Origin: Gammaproteobacteria bacterium | GTDB taxonomy: Bacteria; Pseudomonadota; Gammaproteobacteria; GCA-001735895 | Direction of reading: 5' to 3' | Assembly (NCBI GenBank): GCA_029862125.1 | Contig: JAOTXY010000002.1 | Location: 35,343 to 99,342, forward strand | DNA: 64,000 nt | Shown here: in pieces, positions 37,084-45,338 of the stretch | Position numbering within the stretch: position 1 is the stretch's first letter | Layout: each line of letters opens with the position of its first letter | Made by a program: the position numbers and the translations under genes | The notes under the pieces: model-generated | What the model was told of the DNA's origin: nothing | What the model saw: the letters and a program-made list of their open reading frames with translations, nothing else | Databases searched by the model: none

Positions 37084-37105
37084 TTAGTAAAGTTTAATAA
37101 ACTTT
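37084..37105. promoter_or_regulatory. Probable CbbR operator between fbp and cbbR
   Basis: AAAGTTTA-A-TAAACTTT is a perfect 8-bp inverted repeat, and TTA-GTAAAGT-TTA within it fits the CbbR pattern TNA-N7-TNA. It lies in the 85-base divergent gap, 6 bases before the cbbR ATG, where LysR autoregulation and cbb operon activation are expected. Confidence 0.6.
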
Positions 37106-37111
37106 CGAATT

Positions 37112-38044
37112 ATGAAAGAAAAACTTTACTCCTGGTTGCGCCAGCTGACCCTGAAACAGATGCGGGGTTTCACAGCAGTGGTTGAAGCAGGCAGTGTATC
37201 GGGTGCCGCCAAGCGCTTGCACCTGACGCCACCCGCGGTCTCGCTGCAGTTGCGCGACCTTGACGCGGCGATTGGCTTACCCCTACTGGAGCGCAGCGAC
37301 CACGGGTTGATCCCGACGTTGGCGGGTCGTGAATTACTATCCCTGGCGCTGGAAATACAGGACTCGCTGCATCGATTCGGCGAAACCGCGACTGAATTAA
37401 AGGGGGTAGATCATGGCATTGTCTCGGTCGGCGTGGTCAGTACCGCACGCTACTTTGCCCCAACGATATTGGCTGAATTTATGAAAATCTACCAGGACAT
37501 TAAAATACAGCTACTGGTCGGGAACCGCGAAACGACTATGGAAAAACTGGAAAGCATGGAGCTCGATTTTGCCATCACCGGTTTGCCACCTGAACATTTT
37601 GCGGTAAAGAAAGAATTTATTGCAAAGCACCCACAGATTATCATTGCCACCCCGGATCACCCTCTGGCGGATAAGAAAAGAATTTCTTTATCAGAATTGA
37701 ACGATGAGACATTCCTGTTACGAGAAGCCGGATCCGGCACTCGCTCGGTGACCGACAAACTGTTTGCACGCAACAAGAGCCTGCCCAAATCAGGGTTAGA
37801 ATTCGGCAGCAACGAAACCATCAAACAGGCGGTGATGGCGGGTATGGGAATAGCGGTAATTTCGTCGCACACGGTTGATGCCGAACTCAATGAGAAGCGC
37901 CTGGTTTCGCTCGACGTCAAGGGTTTACCGATCAACCGTAAATGGTTCGTTGTAAAACACGGCAATAAGCGCTTTCTCCCATCGGCCCAGGCACTATGGA
38001 ACTTTGTCGCACGCAACGGCAAATACTACCTGCCCCAACCCTGA
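37112..38044 (+). CDS. cbbR: CbbR, LysR-type regulator of the cbb operon
   Basis: 310 residues. The N-terminal winged HTH is clear ('FTAVVEAGSVSGAAKRLHLTPPAVSLQLRDL' region) and a LysR co-inducer domain follows. Divergent placement next to the cbb operon identifies CbbR, which activates Calvin-cycle genes in response to metabolites such as phosphoenolpyruvate or NADPH. The ribosome site is weak and the operator palindrome lies over it, which suggests autorepression. Confidence 0.92.
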   Translation: MKEKLYSWLRQLTLKQMRGFTAVVEAGSVSGAAKRLHLTPPAVSLQLRDLDAAIGLPLLERSDHGLIPTLAGRELLSLALEIQDSLHRFGETATELKGVDHGIVSVGVVSTARYFAPTILAEFMKIYQDIKIQLLVGNRETTMEKLESMELDFAITGLPPEHFAVKKEFIAKHPQIIIATPDHPLADKKRISLSELNDETFLLREAGSGTRSVTDKLFARNKSLPKSGLEFGSNETIKQAVMAGMGIAVISSHTVDAELNEKRLVSLDVKGLPINRKWFVVKHGNKRFLPSAQALWNFVARNGKYYLPQP

Positions 38045-38130
38045 ACCCTCTCGCGCTAAACACTGGCTGCTCGAAGTGACTCCAGGATAACTGGATAAAT
38101 TTAGCTTGAGGTATAACTTGCAATTGTTAG

Positions 38131-38157
38131 TTGCAACTTGCAACTTGCAACTTGCAA
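38131..38157. repeat. Short tandem repeat of TTGCAAC
   Basis: Three perfect copies of the heptamer TTGCAAC followed by a partial fourth (TTGCAA), preceded by a related TTGCAATTG. It lies in the gap between cbbR and a hydrolase gene. Being seven bases it would slip freely outside a reading frame; no function is evident. Confidence 0.85.
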
Positions 38158-38186
38158 ACTTAATATAATCATTCGGACGGCGATGT

Positions 38187-38203
38187 CGATCAAACCTTGA
38201 TCG
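38187..38203. promoter_or_regulatory. Perfect inverted repeat upstream of hydrolase gene
   Basis: CGATCAA-ACC-TTGATCG has two perfect 7-bp arms with a 3-base centre, 25 bases before the likely start at 38228. The orientation (ATCAA then TTGAT) is the reverse of an FNR box. It may be an operator or a small hairpin. Confidence 0.4.
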
Positions 38204-38227
38204 GGACCCAGTATAGAGGACTTAAGT

Positions 38228-38926
38228 TTGGATCAACGACGCACACTCGTGTTAATGCCCGGGCTCGATGGCACGGGCAAGTTGTTTGAGCCGATCATTC
38301 CATTACTCCAAACACACTTCGATTTAACCATAGTAACCTACCCCGATCTCGATTCGCTTACGGATTATGTCAACTGCGCGCAAAACCAGCTGCCGGAGAC
38401 GCCAGGATTTTCGCTGCTTGCCGAGTCCTTCTCTGGCCCTGTCGCAATGGCGTTAATGGCACATCTACCCGACCAGATCGGTCCTTCGGTGCTAGTTGCA
38501 ACTTTCGCACGCTCTCCATTGGCAACGTTGACACGCATGTTGGGCTATGTTCCCGAGCACACGTTTTCCATTGGCGCATTAAACGATTTCTGCCTGGACG
38601 TATACGCGACTGATAACGAAGACTTATCGGACACACAACCGTTGCCGCTGAACGTGACCGAGCAGATTGACGGCGCGCTGTTAAGACACCGGATCTCGGT
38701 TTTAAGCCGGGTTGACGTTTCAGCCCTGTTACCGACCATCGAAATCCCCATTCTTTATCTGCACGGGGTACGAGATCGGATCGTTTCCGAACATGACGCG
38801 CAAATGATTGAGGATTACCTGCCTAATGTCAGCCGGGTCGATATCGACGCACCCCACTTGCTGCTGCAAACCCAGCCGTCCCAATGTGCCGAGCTGATCA
38901 ATAACCACGTTCAACCAGTCCAGTAA
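38228..38926 (+). CDS. Alpha/beta hydrolase
   Basis: 232 residues from a TTG with GAGGA upstream. An oxyanion-loop motif ('VLMPGLDGTGKLFEP'), a nucleophile elbow ('LAESFSGPVA', Ser in place within a slightly unusual A-E-S-F-S-G), an acid ('HGVRDRIV') and a terminal His ('DAPHLLLQ') give a complete triad. Substrate is unknown; it resembles small esterases or lipase-like proteins. It stands alone after cbbR. Confidence 0.78.
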   Translation: MDQRRTLVLMPGLDGTGKLFEPIIPLLQTHFDLTIVTYPDLDSLTDYVNCAQNQLPETPGFSLLAESFSGPVAMALMAHLPDQIGPSVLVATFARSPLATLTRMLGYVPEHTFSIGALNDFCLDVYATDNEDLSDTQPLPLNVTEQIDGALLRHRISVLSRVDVSALLPTIEIPILYLHGVRDRIVSEHDAQMIEDYLPNVSRVDIDAPHLLLQTQPSQCAELINNHVQPVQ

Positions 38927-39064
38927 CCCATTACCCTGTATTTGATCGCTAAAAGTTTGACGAGGATTCGTCGATAATCTCGAGAGTATCGCTCGAGCCC
39001 GCTTACAGCCGCCCTCAAGACCCACTACTTCCCGGACCTTTTTGATTTACAAGAACGCTTTTGA

Positions 39065-39130
39065 TTTCCCAAAAACAGACACTGAAAATCCATTTCGCAG
39101 TGACGGCTATCGACCCAACTCGGACCCTCG
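39065..39130. repeat. Dispersed intergenic repeat, copy A
   Basis: Bases 39071-39130 align without gaps to 40091-40150 (copy B), sharing AAAACAGACACT and GACCCTCG blocks and CGACCCA. It fills most of the 319-base gap before the Tat-signal Rossmann gene; the rest of that gap holds nothing I recognise. Confidence 0.7.
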
Positions 39131-39245
39131 CCGATTGTGAATTTCTGCGATAAGCTGTTACAAAAACCTCGGAAAGTAAGCCAGATTTGAGTAAATCGGT
39201 ATACTGCCCTCCGAATAGGCCAACCACAGTCTAAGGAGAACCGCC

Positions 39246-39989
39246 ATGAAAGCGAAAGCCATCACAAGACAAAGCCGTCGCCGATTTTTACAGGTTGCCG
39301 GGATCGCCTCTGCGGTATTGATGCTCGAGGGACTGCCACTCACGGCGCGCGCTGCAAATGCGGCCAAAATTAAGATTGGCATCGTCGGCTCGGGCAGAGT
39401 CGGCGGCGGGATCGGCAGCGTGTGGGTGAAAGCCGGGCACGAAGTCATGTTTTCCTCGCGCCACATCGAGCATGATAAAGCGCTCGCCGCCAAACTCGGG
39501 GTCAATGCACATGCTGGAACGCCGAGGGAAGCCGCCGCCTTTGGTGAAGTGGTGATGATCTCAGTGCCTTACGGCGCACTGCCCGAAGTCGGTAAGGATC
39601 TAGAGGCACTGATCAAAGGCAAGATTGTAATCGATACCTGCAACCCGTTCGTCTGGCGCGACGGTGAGATCGCGACCTGGGCGCGGGAGAAAGGCGCCGG
39701 TCTCGCCTCGGCGGAATTGGTCCCTGGCGCGCGCATCGTCCGCGCCTTCAATGCCATCGGTGCCGCACAGATGAGCACGGCGCACCAAGATCCTGGGCGC
39801 ATCGGCATGCCGATCGCGAGCGATGATGCAGAAGCCATCGAAGTCGCTTCAAATCTGATACGCGACATCGGTTACGAGCCTATCGTGATTGGCGATCTCG
39901 AGATGGGAAAATATCTGATGCCCGGAACGCCGCTCGCGGGTGAACACACGCCGGAGGAAATCCGGAAAATTGCTGCCACCCTCGATTAG
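39246..39989 (+). CDS. Tat-exported NADP-binding protein, F420-reductase (NpdG)-like
   Basis: 247 residues. A twin-arginine signal ('QSRRRFLQVAGIASAV') precedes a Rossmann fold ('GIVGSGRVGGGIGSVWVKAGHEVMFSSR') related to NADPH:F420 oxidoreductase-like dinucleotide-binding proteins ('VVMISVPYGALPEV'). These relatives are normally cytoplasmic; a Tat signal implies export of a folded, perhaps cofactor-loaded protein. An AAGGAGAA ribosome site supports the start. Substrate is unknown. Confidence 0.8.
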   Translation: MKAKAITRQSRRRFLQVAGIASAVLMLEGLPLTARAANAAKIKIGIVGSGRVGGGIGSVWVKAGHEVMFSSRHIEHDKALAAKLGVNAHAGTPREAAAFGEVVMISVPYGALPEVGKDLEALIKGKIVIDTCNPFVWRDGEIATWAREKGAGLASAELVPGARIVRAFNAIGAAQMSTAHQDPGRIGMPIASDDAEAIEVASNLIRDIGYEPIVIGDLEMGKYLMPGTPLAGEHTPEEIRKIAATLD

Positions 39990-40084
39990 TAATGGCGGTG
40001 CTGGTTAACGAACAAGTACATTCGAGCCGTTTATTGGCATCGACTGGAACGTCTGGTTGCGCGGTTAGTGAGTAGGTTGCTCGC

Positions 40085-40150
40085 TCGAGAGAAAACAGAC
40101 ACTCAGAATCGATGAACCAGCGGCGGGAACCGACCCAAAAGAGACCCTCG
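40085..40150. repeat. Dispersed intergenic repeat, copy B
   Basis: GAGAAAACAGACACTCAGAATC, then CAGCGGCGGGAACCGACCCAAAAGAGACCCTCG (in part), give the clearest version of the right half of the family seen in copies A, C, D and F. It lies between two exported-protein genes. Confidence 0.7.
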
Positions 40151-40188
40151 TTACTAACTAAATCCAATACACGCTTTATTAAGCCAAC

Positions 40189-40202
40189 CTGATTCACATC
40201 AA
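40189..40202. promoter_or_regulatory. FNR-like box, 9 of 10 positions
   Basis: CTGATTCACATCAA differs from TTGAT-N4-ATCAA at one fixed base. It lies about 90 bases before the DUF1554-like lipoprotein gene. Two perfect sites elsewhere in the window make a true site plausible, but one mismatch keeps this tentative. Confidence 0.4.
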
Positions 40203-40284
40203 AGACAATCGGTTTTTTTGTATTAACATAATATTGATATGGCATTTATTCCTTTTGTATTAAGAACTAACAAAGGGGGTTTAC

Positions 40285-40884
40285 ATGAACAAGCTGTTAA
40301 CTATGATTTTCTCCGCCGCGTTAATAGCTGCCTGCGCGGCTCCGGTATCCAACGAACGCAATGAAAAGACCGTTTTTATTACGAAGTCGAGCTTCCCAAG
40401 CGACATGGGTGGATTAGCCGGAGCCGATGCCAAGTGCCAGGCAGAGGCGGACGATCCTGCATCAATCGTTCCTGCTGGCACTTACCTGCCTTGGCTATCC
40501 GATGGAACCAACAGCCCCGATACCCGCTTCACGAAGTCTTCCCATCCTTACGTTCTGCCCGATGGGACGAAGATTGCCGAAAATTACACTGATCTAACGG
40601 ATGGATCCATCCTACACGCGATCAATGTTGACGCCACCGGCGCACTTGTACTCGGATCGCAACATTTTTGGACGGGTACCATGACCGATGGCAAAGCTGA
40701 TCATCAGTTTGTAGCTAATGTTAAAAGAAATTCTTGCAACGCCTGGAATGGGACTACTGTCTACCTGGCAATTGCAACTATAGGGGTTACCAATAAAAAA
40801 ACAGGCGAGTGGACCAACTATCGTCAGGGATCATGCAATTCTCTGGCGCGACCTAAAAGACGACTAACCTGTTTCCAGCAATAG
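40285..40884 (+). CDS. Lipoprotein with DUF1554-like domain
   Basis: 199 residues with a signal and lipobox ('ALIAACAAP'). The mature part ('DMGGLAGADAKCQAEAD', 'YLPWLSDGTNSPDTRF', 'NSCNAWNG') follows the pattern of the collagen XVIII/endostatin-like DUF1554 domain found in bacterial surface lipoproteins, with paired cysteines. Likely anchored in the outer or inner membrane facing the periplasm. Role unknown. An AAGGGGG ribosome site precedes the ATG. Confidence 0.75.
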   Translation: MNKLLTMIFSAALIAACAAPVSNERNEKTVFITKSSFPSDMGGLAGADAKCQAEADDPASIVPAGTYLPWLSDGTNSPDTRFTKSSHPYVLPDGTKIAENYTDLTDGSILHAINVDATGALVLGSQHFWTGTMTDGKADHQFVANVKRNSCNAWNGTTVYLAIATIGVTNKKTGEWTNYRQGSCNSLARPKRRLTCFQQ

Positions 40885-40920
40885 GGGGCTGCGGTTAAAA
40901 GGGTCAGTTTTTCGGCACAA

Positions 40921-41010
40921 CGAGTGTCCGCAAATGGCCGAAGATTGCCCCACACTAGTACTTTGTGAGTGTCTCCTATGGAGAAAGCTGACGATCCGTG
41001 GAAGAACCAG
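40921..41010. repeat. Dispersed intergenic repeat, copy C
   Basis: Contains the left-half block AATGGCCGAAGATTGCCC and the central block GTGTCTCCTATGGAGAAAGCTGACG, ending near GAACCAGC. It lies between the DUF1554-like and the next lipoprotein gene, same family as copies A, B, D, E and F. Confidence 0.7.
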
Positions 41011-41165
41011 CCTAACAAATGCCTGGGGATCAGATACTAGAACCGATAATGGGTGACTTCGTTTACCGGCAAATTAACCTTGTTCGCCAAATTTGCAATC
41101 GAACGATTTTTTTCGACTATCTTTATTCATAACAAGCGTCGAAAAACATCTGAAGATTGGTCACT

Positions 41166-41702
41166 ATGAAAAGATTATTTGCCACCAGGCTCTGTTTAGG
41201 GCTTTTGTTGATATCCCTGCTCGTGAGCTGTGACCAGGTCGAGCAGCTGATTAAACAGGAAGCCAAACCGGTCAATTTTTTAAACGGGACTTTTTCGGTA
41301 TTGAAACCTGGAAGCTGGTCGACCATGGACAATCTGAACGATGAGGCTAATTTGCAAATGGGCAATCTTTTTAAGGAAGCCTATGTTATTGTTTTGACCG
41401 AGAACAAACAGGACTTCGACAATATCGGCCTGCAGGGCCATAGCGATTTGACGAGATCTTTCCTGAGGGAAGCGCTGAAGAATTACCAGGAGTCGCAACG
41501 GGTAAAACTCGATATCGGCGGTCATTCGGCGTTGCGCTACCGCCTGAGCGGAAGCGTTGATAGTATCAAGATTGTCTACTGGCACGTGACCATCGAAACC
41601 GCCGATCATTTCCACCAGATGTTGCTGTGGAGTCTGCCGTCAAAATTTGGCGGAAACGAGGCCGATTTCAATTCCGTGATTCGATCGTTCAAGGTACTCT
41701 AG
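41166..41702 (+). CDS. Small lipoprotein, PsbP/DcrB-like fold suspected
   Basis: The ATG at 41166 is preferred to the TTG at 41157; the product is 178 residues. A signal and lipobox ('LLISLLVSCDQ') are clear. The body ('FSVLKPGSWSTM', 'SALRYRLSGSVDSIKI', 'FNSVIRSFKVL') resembles PsbP/DcrB-type lipoproteins with an alpha-beta-alpha sandwich. Function unknown. It is flanked on both sides by copies of the dispersed repeat. Confidence 0.72.
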   Translation: MKRLFATRLCLGLLLISLLVSCDQVEQLIKQEAKPVNFLNGTFSVLKPGSWSTMDNLNDEANLQMGNLFKEAYVIVLTENKQDFDNIGLQGHSDLTRSFLREALKNYQESQRVKLDIGGHSALRYRLSGSVDSIKIVYWHVTIETADHFHQMLLWSLPSKFGGNEADFNSVIRSFKVL

Positions 41703-41798
41703 CCTCGAACCCGCCTAACGTAGGCCCGGAATCAGACTTACGAGTTAGATTTCTTTTCTAAGATTCTGGAGACACAATACTTAATTCTCAGTGATTTA

Positions 41799-41897
41799 GG
41801 AACGTTCGCTTCTGGCCGAAGATTGCCTCCCGCCAGGGTTTATTCAGCGTCTCCTTTGGAGAAAACAGATGCTTAAAATCACAAAATCAGCGGAGGC
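41799..41897. repeat. Dispersed intergenic repeat, copy D (most complete)
   Basis: AACGTTCGCTTCTGGCCGAAG, GGGTTTATTCAGCGTCTCC and TTTGGAGAAAACAGATGC occur in order, linking left and right halves seen separately in other copies. It sits between convergent lipoprotein and Sel1-like genes. Confidence 0.75.
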
Positions 41898-41955
41898 TAG
41901 CTTCACACGCGCAACAGACACTTTAATTTGGCTGTATGCACTGTTAAGGCGTAAA

Positions 41956-42534
41956 TTAAACACATTCGAAATCTGAAATTTCACCTTCTAACCACCAAAT
42001 TTTATCTTTAATCCTTATTTCATTTGGCTTTATTGGTTCTACTAATTTACCTTCTGCATCAATATATCGGTAGACATATTCCTCCGTGAAACATAAAGCC
42101 TTCATTATTCTTTCCTCGTTAAGTCTCGCAATTGTTTTACGAAGGTTTCCATTGTTTCGAATTTGAGTATTCTGCCCTCCGAGGCTTCTCATGTGCACAA
42201 TAAGAAAGATATTGTATGCAACCTCAAGATTTTGCTCGACGCCTTTTCCATCTCTATACAGCACCCCGATATTTGATAGTCCGTCGGCATTACCTGCTTT
42301 GTGTGCTCGGTACCACCAGGCGTTAGCTTTTTTATAATCAACTAGGCCAAGTTTGCCCGAGTAATGGAACTCTCCAATAGTAACCATAGCTTTAGTATCA
42401 CCTTCGGCAGCAAGAAGCTCGAATTTTTCTGCTGCTTTTTCATATTGCCCTGATTTAAGATATGCGATTGCTTCACTTTTCCCTGCAATTGATAACGAGG
42501 GCATGAGAAGTAAGATAAAAAGTAGGTATCTCAT
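41956..42534 (-). CDS. Sel1-like repeat periplasmic protein
   Basis: The ATG at 42534 opens a signal peptide ('LLFILLLMPSLSIAG') and is preferred to 42585; the product is 192 residues. Two or three Sel1/TPR-like helical repeats follow ('SGQYEKAAEKFELLAAEGDT', 'GNADGLSNIGVLYRDGKGV'), then a non-repeat C-terminus. Such proteins scaffold envelope complexes. AT-rich codon use differs from the surrounding core genes, which suggests recent acquisition. It is the only minus-strand gene in this stretch. Confidence 0.75.
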   Translation of the reverse strand: MRYLLFILLLMPSLSIAGKSEAIAYLKSGQYEKAAEKFELLAAEGDTKAMVTIGEFHYSGKLGLVDYKKANAWWYRAHKAGNADGLSNIGVLYRDGKGVEQNLEVAYNIFLIVHMRSLGGQNTQIRNNGNLRKTIARLNEERIMKALCFTEEYVYRYIDAEGKLVEPIKPNEIRIKDKIWWLEGEISDFECV

Positions 42535-42931
42535 AAGATTGAATTCACTCCCAGCAGTATCGATAAAAGGATTTTGAGCTTTCACCAGATATTAGCAGCT
42601 GGAACCAAAAACTTTAGATGTAGGAGCCGTATAACAAGAGCCCGTTATTGGCCGAAGATTGCTGCCCACATCGGTTTATTTAGCGCTTTCTATGAAGAGA
42701 TGACTCAGCCTCAATGACACTAGTCATGTTTGATCTTGTATCTTTTTTCGATAAGTCTCCTCGTACTCCCCAGCTGTCGGAAGGTTAAAAAAAGATCGCA
42801 CCATAAATTGTTGCCTGGATTGACTTTTACCTAGAACCTCATAAAATACTTTATGATTCAAATATAACTTGCTAAATTTAAACAACTTAATTATTTTGAT
42901 TTTAATTAAATAGTTAGTGAGGTTCTCGGAA
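42535..42931. other. AT-rich intergenic region
   Basis: Roughly 400 bases between divergent genes hold repeat copy E and, further right, a strongly AT-rich stretch (about 42840-42915) that could carry the promoter of the next gene. No RNA gene or ORF is supported. Confidence 0.6.
42641..42720. repeat. Dispersed intergenic repeat, copy E
   Basis: TTATTGGCCGAAGATTGCTGCCCAC and CGGTTTATTTAGCGCTTTC match the left and central blocks of copies C and D; the right half is more diverged. Intergenic between divergent genes. Confidence 0.65.
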
Positions 42932-43246
42932 TTGTCTTATATCAAAAAAATGGTCGAACGGCGTGCTTCCAGGCGCGATCGGCGTTTCTTAGGAAATCGA
43001 CGCTCCAACTACATGCGATATATCCATGCCGCCAACGAAGAAAACAAACGTTTGGGGTTATTCTGGCAGCGATTGATTGCTCAAGATTTTATCACTGAAG
43101 AAGACGCATTATTACTGGCCGAGAATTTCTTCCAGGAGTTAGGCGGGTATAGTGACGAGATGGCGAAAGACATGGTCCGAAAAATCTTGAGCGAAGTCGC
43201 TGATCAGTACAGGACTAAAACAACCTTGACCCCAGCAGCCAGTTAG
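42932..43246 (+). CDS. Small basic hypothetical protein
   Basis: About 104 residues. The start is unclear: the TTG at 42932 has GAGG 9 bases upstream, while GTG 42917 and ATG 42950 are alternatives. The N-terminus is very basic ('ERRASRRDRRFLGNRRS'), the rest helical and acidic. No signal peptide, no membrane segment. Family not recognised; the basic arm could bind nucleic acid or membrane. Upstream DNA is AT-rich. Confidence 0.6.
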   Translation: MSYIKKMVERRASRRDRRFLGNRRSNYMRYIHAANEENKRLGLFWQRLIAQDFITEEDALLLAENFFQELGGYSDEMAKDMVRKILSEVADQYRTKTTLTPAAS

Positions 43247-43280
43247 CGGGAAATCCATCCTGTAAAATAGCCCTGCCACT

Positions 43281-43345
43281 GTGCGGGGTTCTTTATGTTT
43301 ACTCAGCGCCTGCTTTGGAGAAAACAGACGCACATACAGCAAGTC
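43281..43345. repeat. Dispersed intergenic repeat, copy F
   Basis: GCGGGGTTCTTTATGTTTACTCAGCG followed by CCTGCTTTGGAGAAAACAGACGC matches the central and right blocks of copy D. It is the last copy; none was noticed right of here. Confidence 0.7.
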
Positions 43346-43414
43346 ATCGATGATATACAACTCTATTAAGATATTAATTTTCCAGAATTTTTATCTCCAT
43401 CTACAACTTTTACG

Positions 43415-45220
43415 CTAAAACTCGAACTCCATGCTCTGAAATACCTGGCCGGCGTTGCGCTTGGCCAGGAACTCTGCGGTAGGCAGATGCATGTATGCAG
43501 ACTGGTCAATCTGGTAGGCCTCCTGTAGCGTGCCCCCGTTCTCGATCAATTCGCCGACCTTTTCTCGAAGGAACACGAGGTAATCGCGGGTATATTTTCT
43601 AACCGTTGCCATGTCGGTTGGATCACCATGGCCGGGTATCACCACCTCGGCACCCAGTGCCTCGAATTTGTCCCAGGTTTCAATCCAGGCTCCCGAGTCC
43701 GTGTGTTCGAACAGGGGCAGCATACGTTGGTGGAAGGCCATGTCACCCGAGATTACGACCTGCTTGCCGGGCAACCATACGATAATATCACCCGGGCTGT
43801 GCGCCGGGCCCAGATTCAGTAATTCGATCCGCTCATCGCCCAGCTGGATTATTTTTTTATCTTCGAAGGTCTCGTCCGGTAACACCACCTTCGTGCCTTC
43901 CGCCTTCTCCTTGACCCTTGCCTGCATCGTCTCCAGCAGCGCAAACGACTGTTCCTCGATCTCGTGCTGCGCTTCGATGTGCGCGATCACAGGCACTCCC
44001 TGCTCCTGCCAGTAACTCGAACCCAGCATCGCATGCCCCTGACCGTTTTCCAGCACTACGTAGCGAACGGGCTGGTCAGTTATCTTTTTAATTTCCTCGT
44101 GCAGGGCCTTTGCCAGAAGATAGTTGTCACCGGCATTGACCACGAGCACCCCGGCATTCGTAATCACGAATGACAGGTTATTGTTGTGCCCGGAGTTCGC
44201 ATAGGTCCCCGGTGCGGTGGCTCCGATTGCAGACCATACCCCGGGCACTACCTCCCTGGGCAGATCGTAGAGCATCGACGCAGGTGCCTTGTCGCTGTTG
44301 TAGAGCGCCTCGCCCGTCAACGGTTCCCCGGAAGCAGCCATGTTGGTCGAAGCTGTCAAGTGGAGGCGCATAAATTTTGCCGCCCGCTGCACCGAGTCCT
44401 TCGAAGCCAGGTCGTCGGCAAAAGTGCGGACAGTCTCCGGGCGGAAATCAAAGCCACGACCGACACCGGGGTAAATGATCAGTCGCGCATCTCTGCCCCT
44501 GTCTCGCAGCACATTGATACTGGTCTCGATCACGCGTCGACGCTGATACTGTTCTTCGTCACCGATAAACACCATCACCGGCAAGGTCAACTCCTCGATC
44601 TCGGGCGCATAGCCATACACTTGCGATGGCTCCGGCGCATTCGGATCCTGTAGATGGGGATAAAACGAAACATAACAGGCGATGTCCTCATCCTGCCGTT
44701 TAAAGGTTGTTGCCACCTTGAGGGTGTAATAACCTCCGCGGGTATGCGAGTAAAGGCAGGCCTTGCTCGTACTGATGTCGTTACGCTTGAGTAATACTTC
44801 GACTGCCAGGTCGACATCTTTTTCCAGCTCGTAATCGTGCTCTATCGGATGGGTGCCGAGAAAATGCGCCCCGTAAATATCGGGCGCCAGCACCACGAAG
44901 CCGCGTGCCGCAACCCGCCGTGCATGGCGTTGAACCAGCTCATCAAGACCACGCCGACCGTGCACGAACAAAACAGCGGGGTATTTGCCGTCATCGGCTG
45001 GTCGCAACACCAGCGACGGGACTTCGACGTCGTCACTCACGTAGCTGGTCCAGGAGGTTTCGATCGCATGATTATCAGTCGCCTCGATCAAGCCTTCGTT
45101 CCACCAGCTATCTTCCCACCACCAGGAATTATCCTCACCGGCCGCCTGGGCGGATGCCTGGTTGGCAGTGAACAGGAACACGATTAATATGAAAAACCGG
45201 AATTTCACTAACATCTGCAA
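43415..45220 (-). CDS. Exported fusion: dienelactone-hydrolase-like + metallo-beta-lactamase-like, both with degraded active sites
   Basis: 601 residues with a Sec signal ('FLFTANQASAQA'). Residues ~50-290 look like a dienelactone hydrolase, but the nucleophile motif GxCxGG reads 'SHTRGG' (Thr160 at the Cys position) and the catalytic His motif 'GHGF' reads 'GRGF' (Arg255). Residues ~320-580 are a metallo-beta-lactamase fold; the first metal motif HxHxDH reads 'NGQGHA' (392-397), while later motifs ('GPAHSPGD', 'VISGDM', 'IPGHGDP') look intact. It is exported, so a periplasmic binding or altered-chemistry role is possible. Function unknown. Confidence 0.8.
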   Translation of the reverse strand: MQMLVKFRFFILIVFLFTANQASAQAAGEDNSWWWEDSWWNEGLIEATDNHAIETSWTSYVSDDVEVPSLVLRPADDGKYPAVLFVHGRRGLDELVQRHARRVAARGFVVLAPDIYGAHFLGTHPIEHDYELEKDVDLAVEVLLKRNDISTSKACLYSHTRGGYYTLKVATTFKRQDEDIACYVSFYPHLQDPNAPEPSQVYGYAPEIEELTLPVMVFIGDEEQYQRRRVIETSINVLRDRGRDARLIIYPGVGRGFDFRPETVRTFADDLASKDSVQRAAKFMRLHLTASTNMAASGEPLTGEALYNSDKAPASMLYDLPREVVPGVWSAIGATAPGTYANSGHNNNLSFVITNAGVLVVNAGDNYLLAKALHEEIKKITDQPVRYVVLENGQGHAMLGSSYWQEQGVPVIAHIEAQHEIEEQSFALLETMQARVKEKAEGTKVVLPDETFEDKKIIQLGDERIELLNLGPAHSPGDIIVWLPGKQVVISGDMAFHQRMLPLFEHTDSGAWIETWDKFEALGAEVVIPGHGDPTDMATVRKYTRDYLVFLREKVGELIENGGTLQEAYQIDQSAYMHLPTAEFLAKRNAGQVFQSMEFEF

Positions 45221-45338
45221 ATCCTTTAAATCTTTTTCATTCTGAATTTTTCATGGCGATGCCCGCCACAGCCCGGATCAAGAGTATTTCCAATTGCAGC
45301 AAATATATATATCGCCAAAGGGGTAACGAAAGTTTCGA

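Noticed and set aside
39065-43345. Integron cassette array, because each small gene is followed by a repeat copy and GCCTAAC (RYYYAAC) appears at 41010 and 41712
   Set aside because: No matching GTTRRRY core at the right distance, no attC-like hairpin spacing, one gene on the opposite strand, and no integrase in the window.
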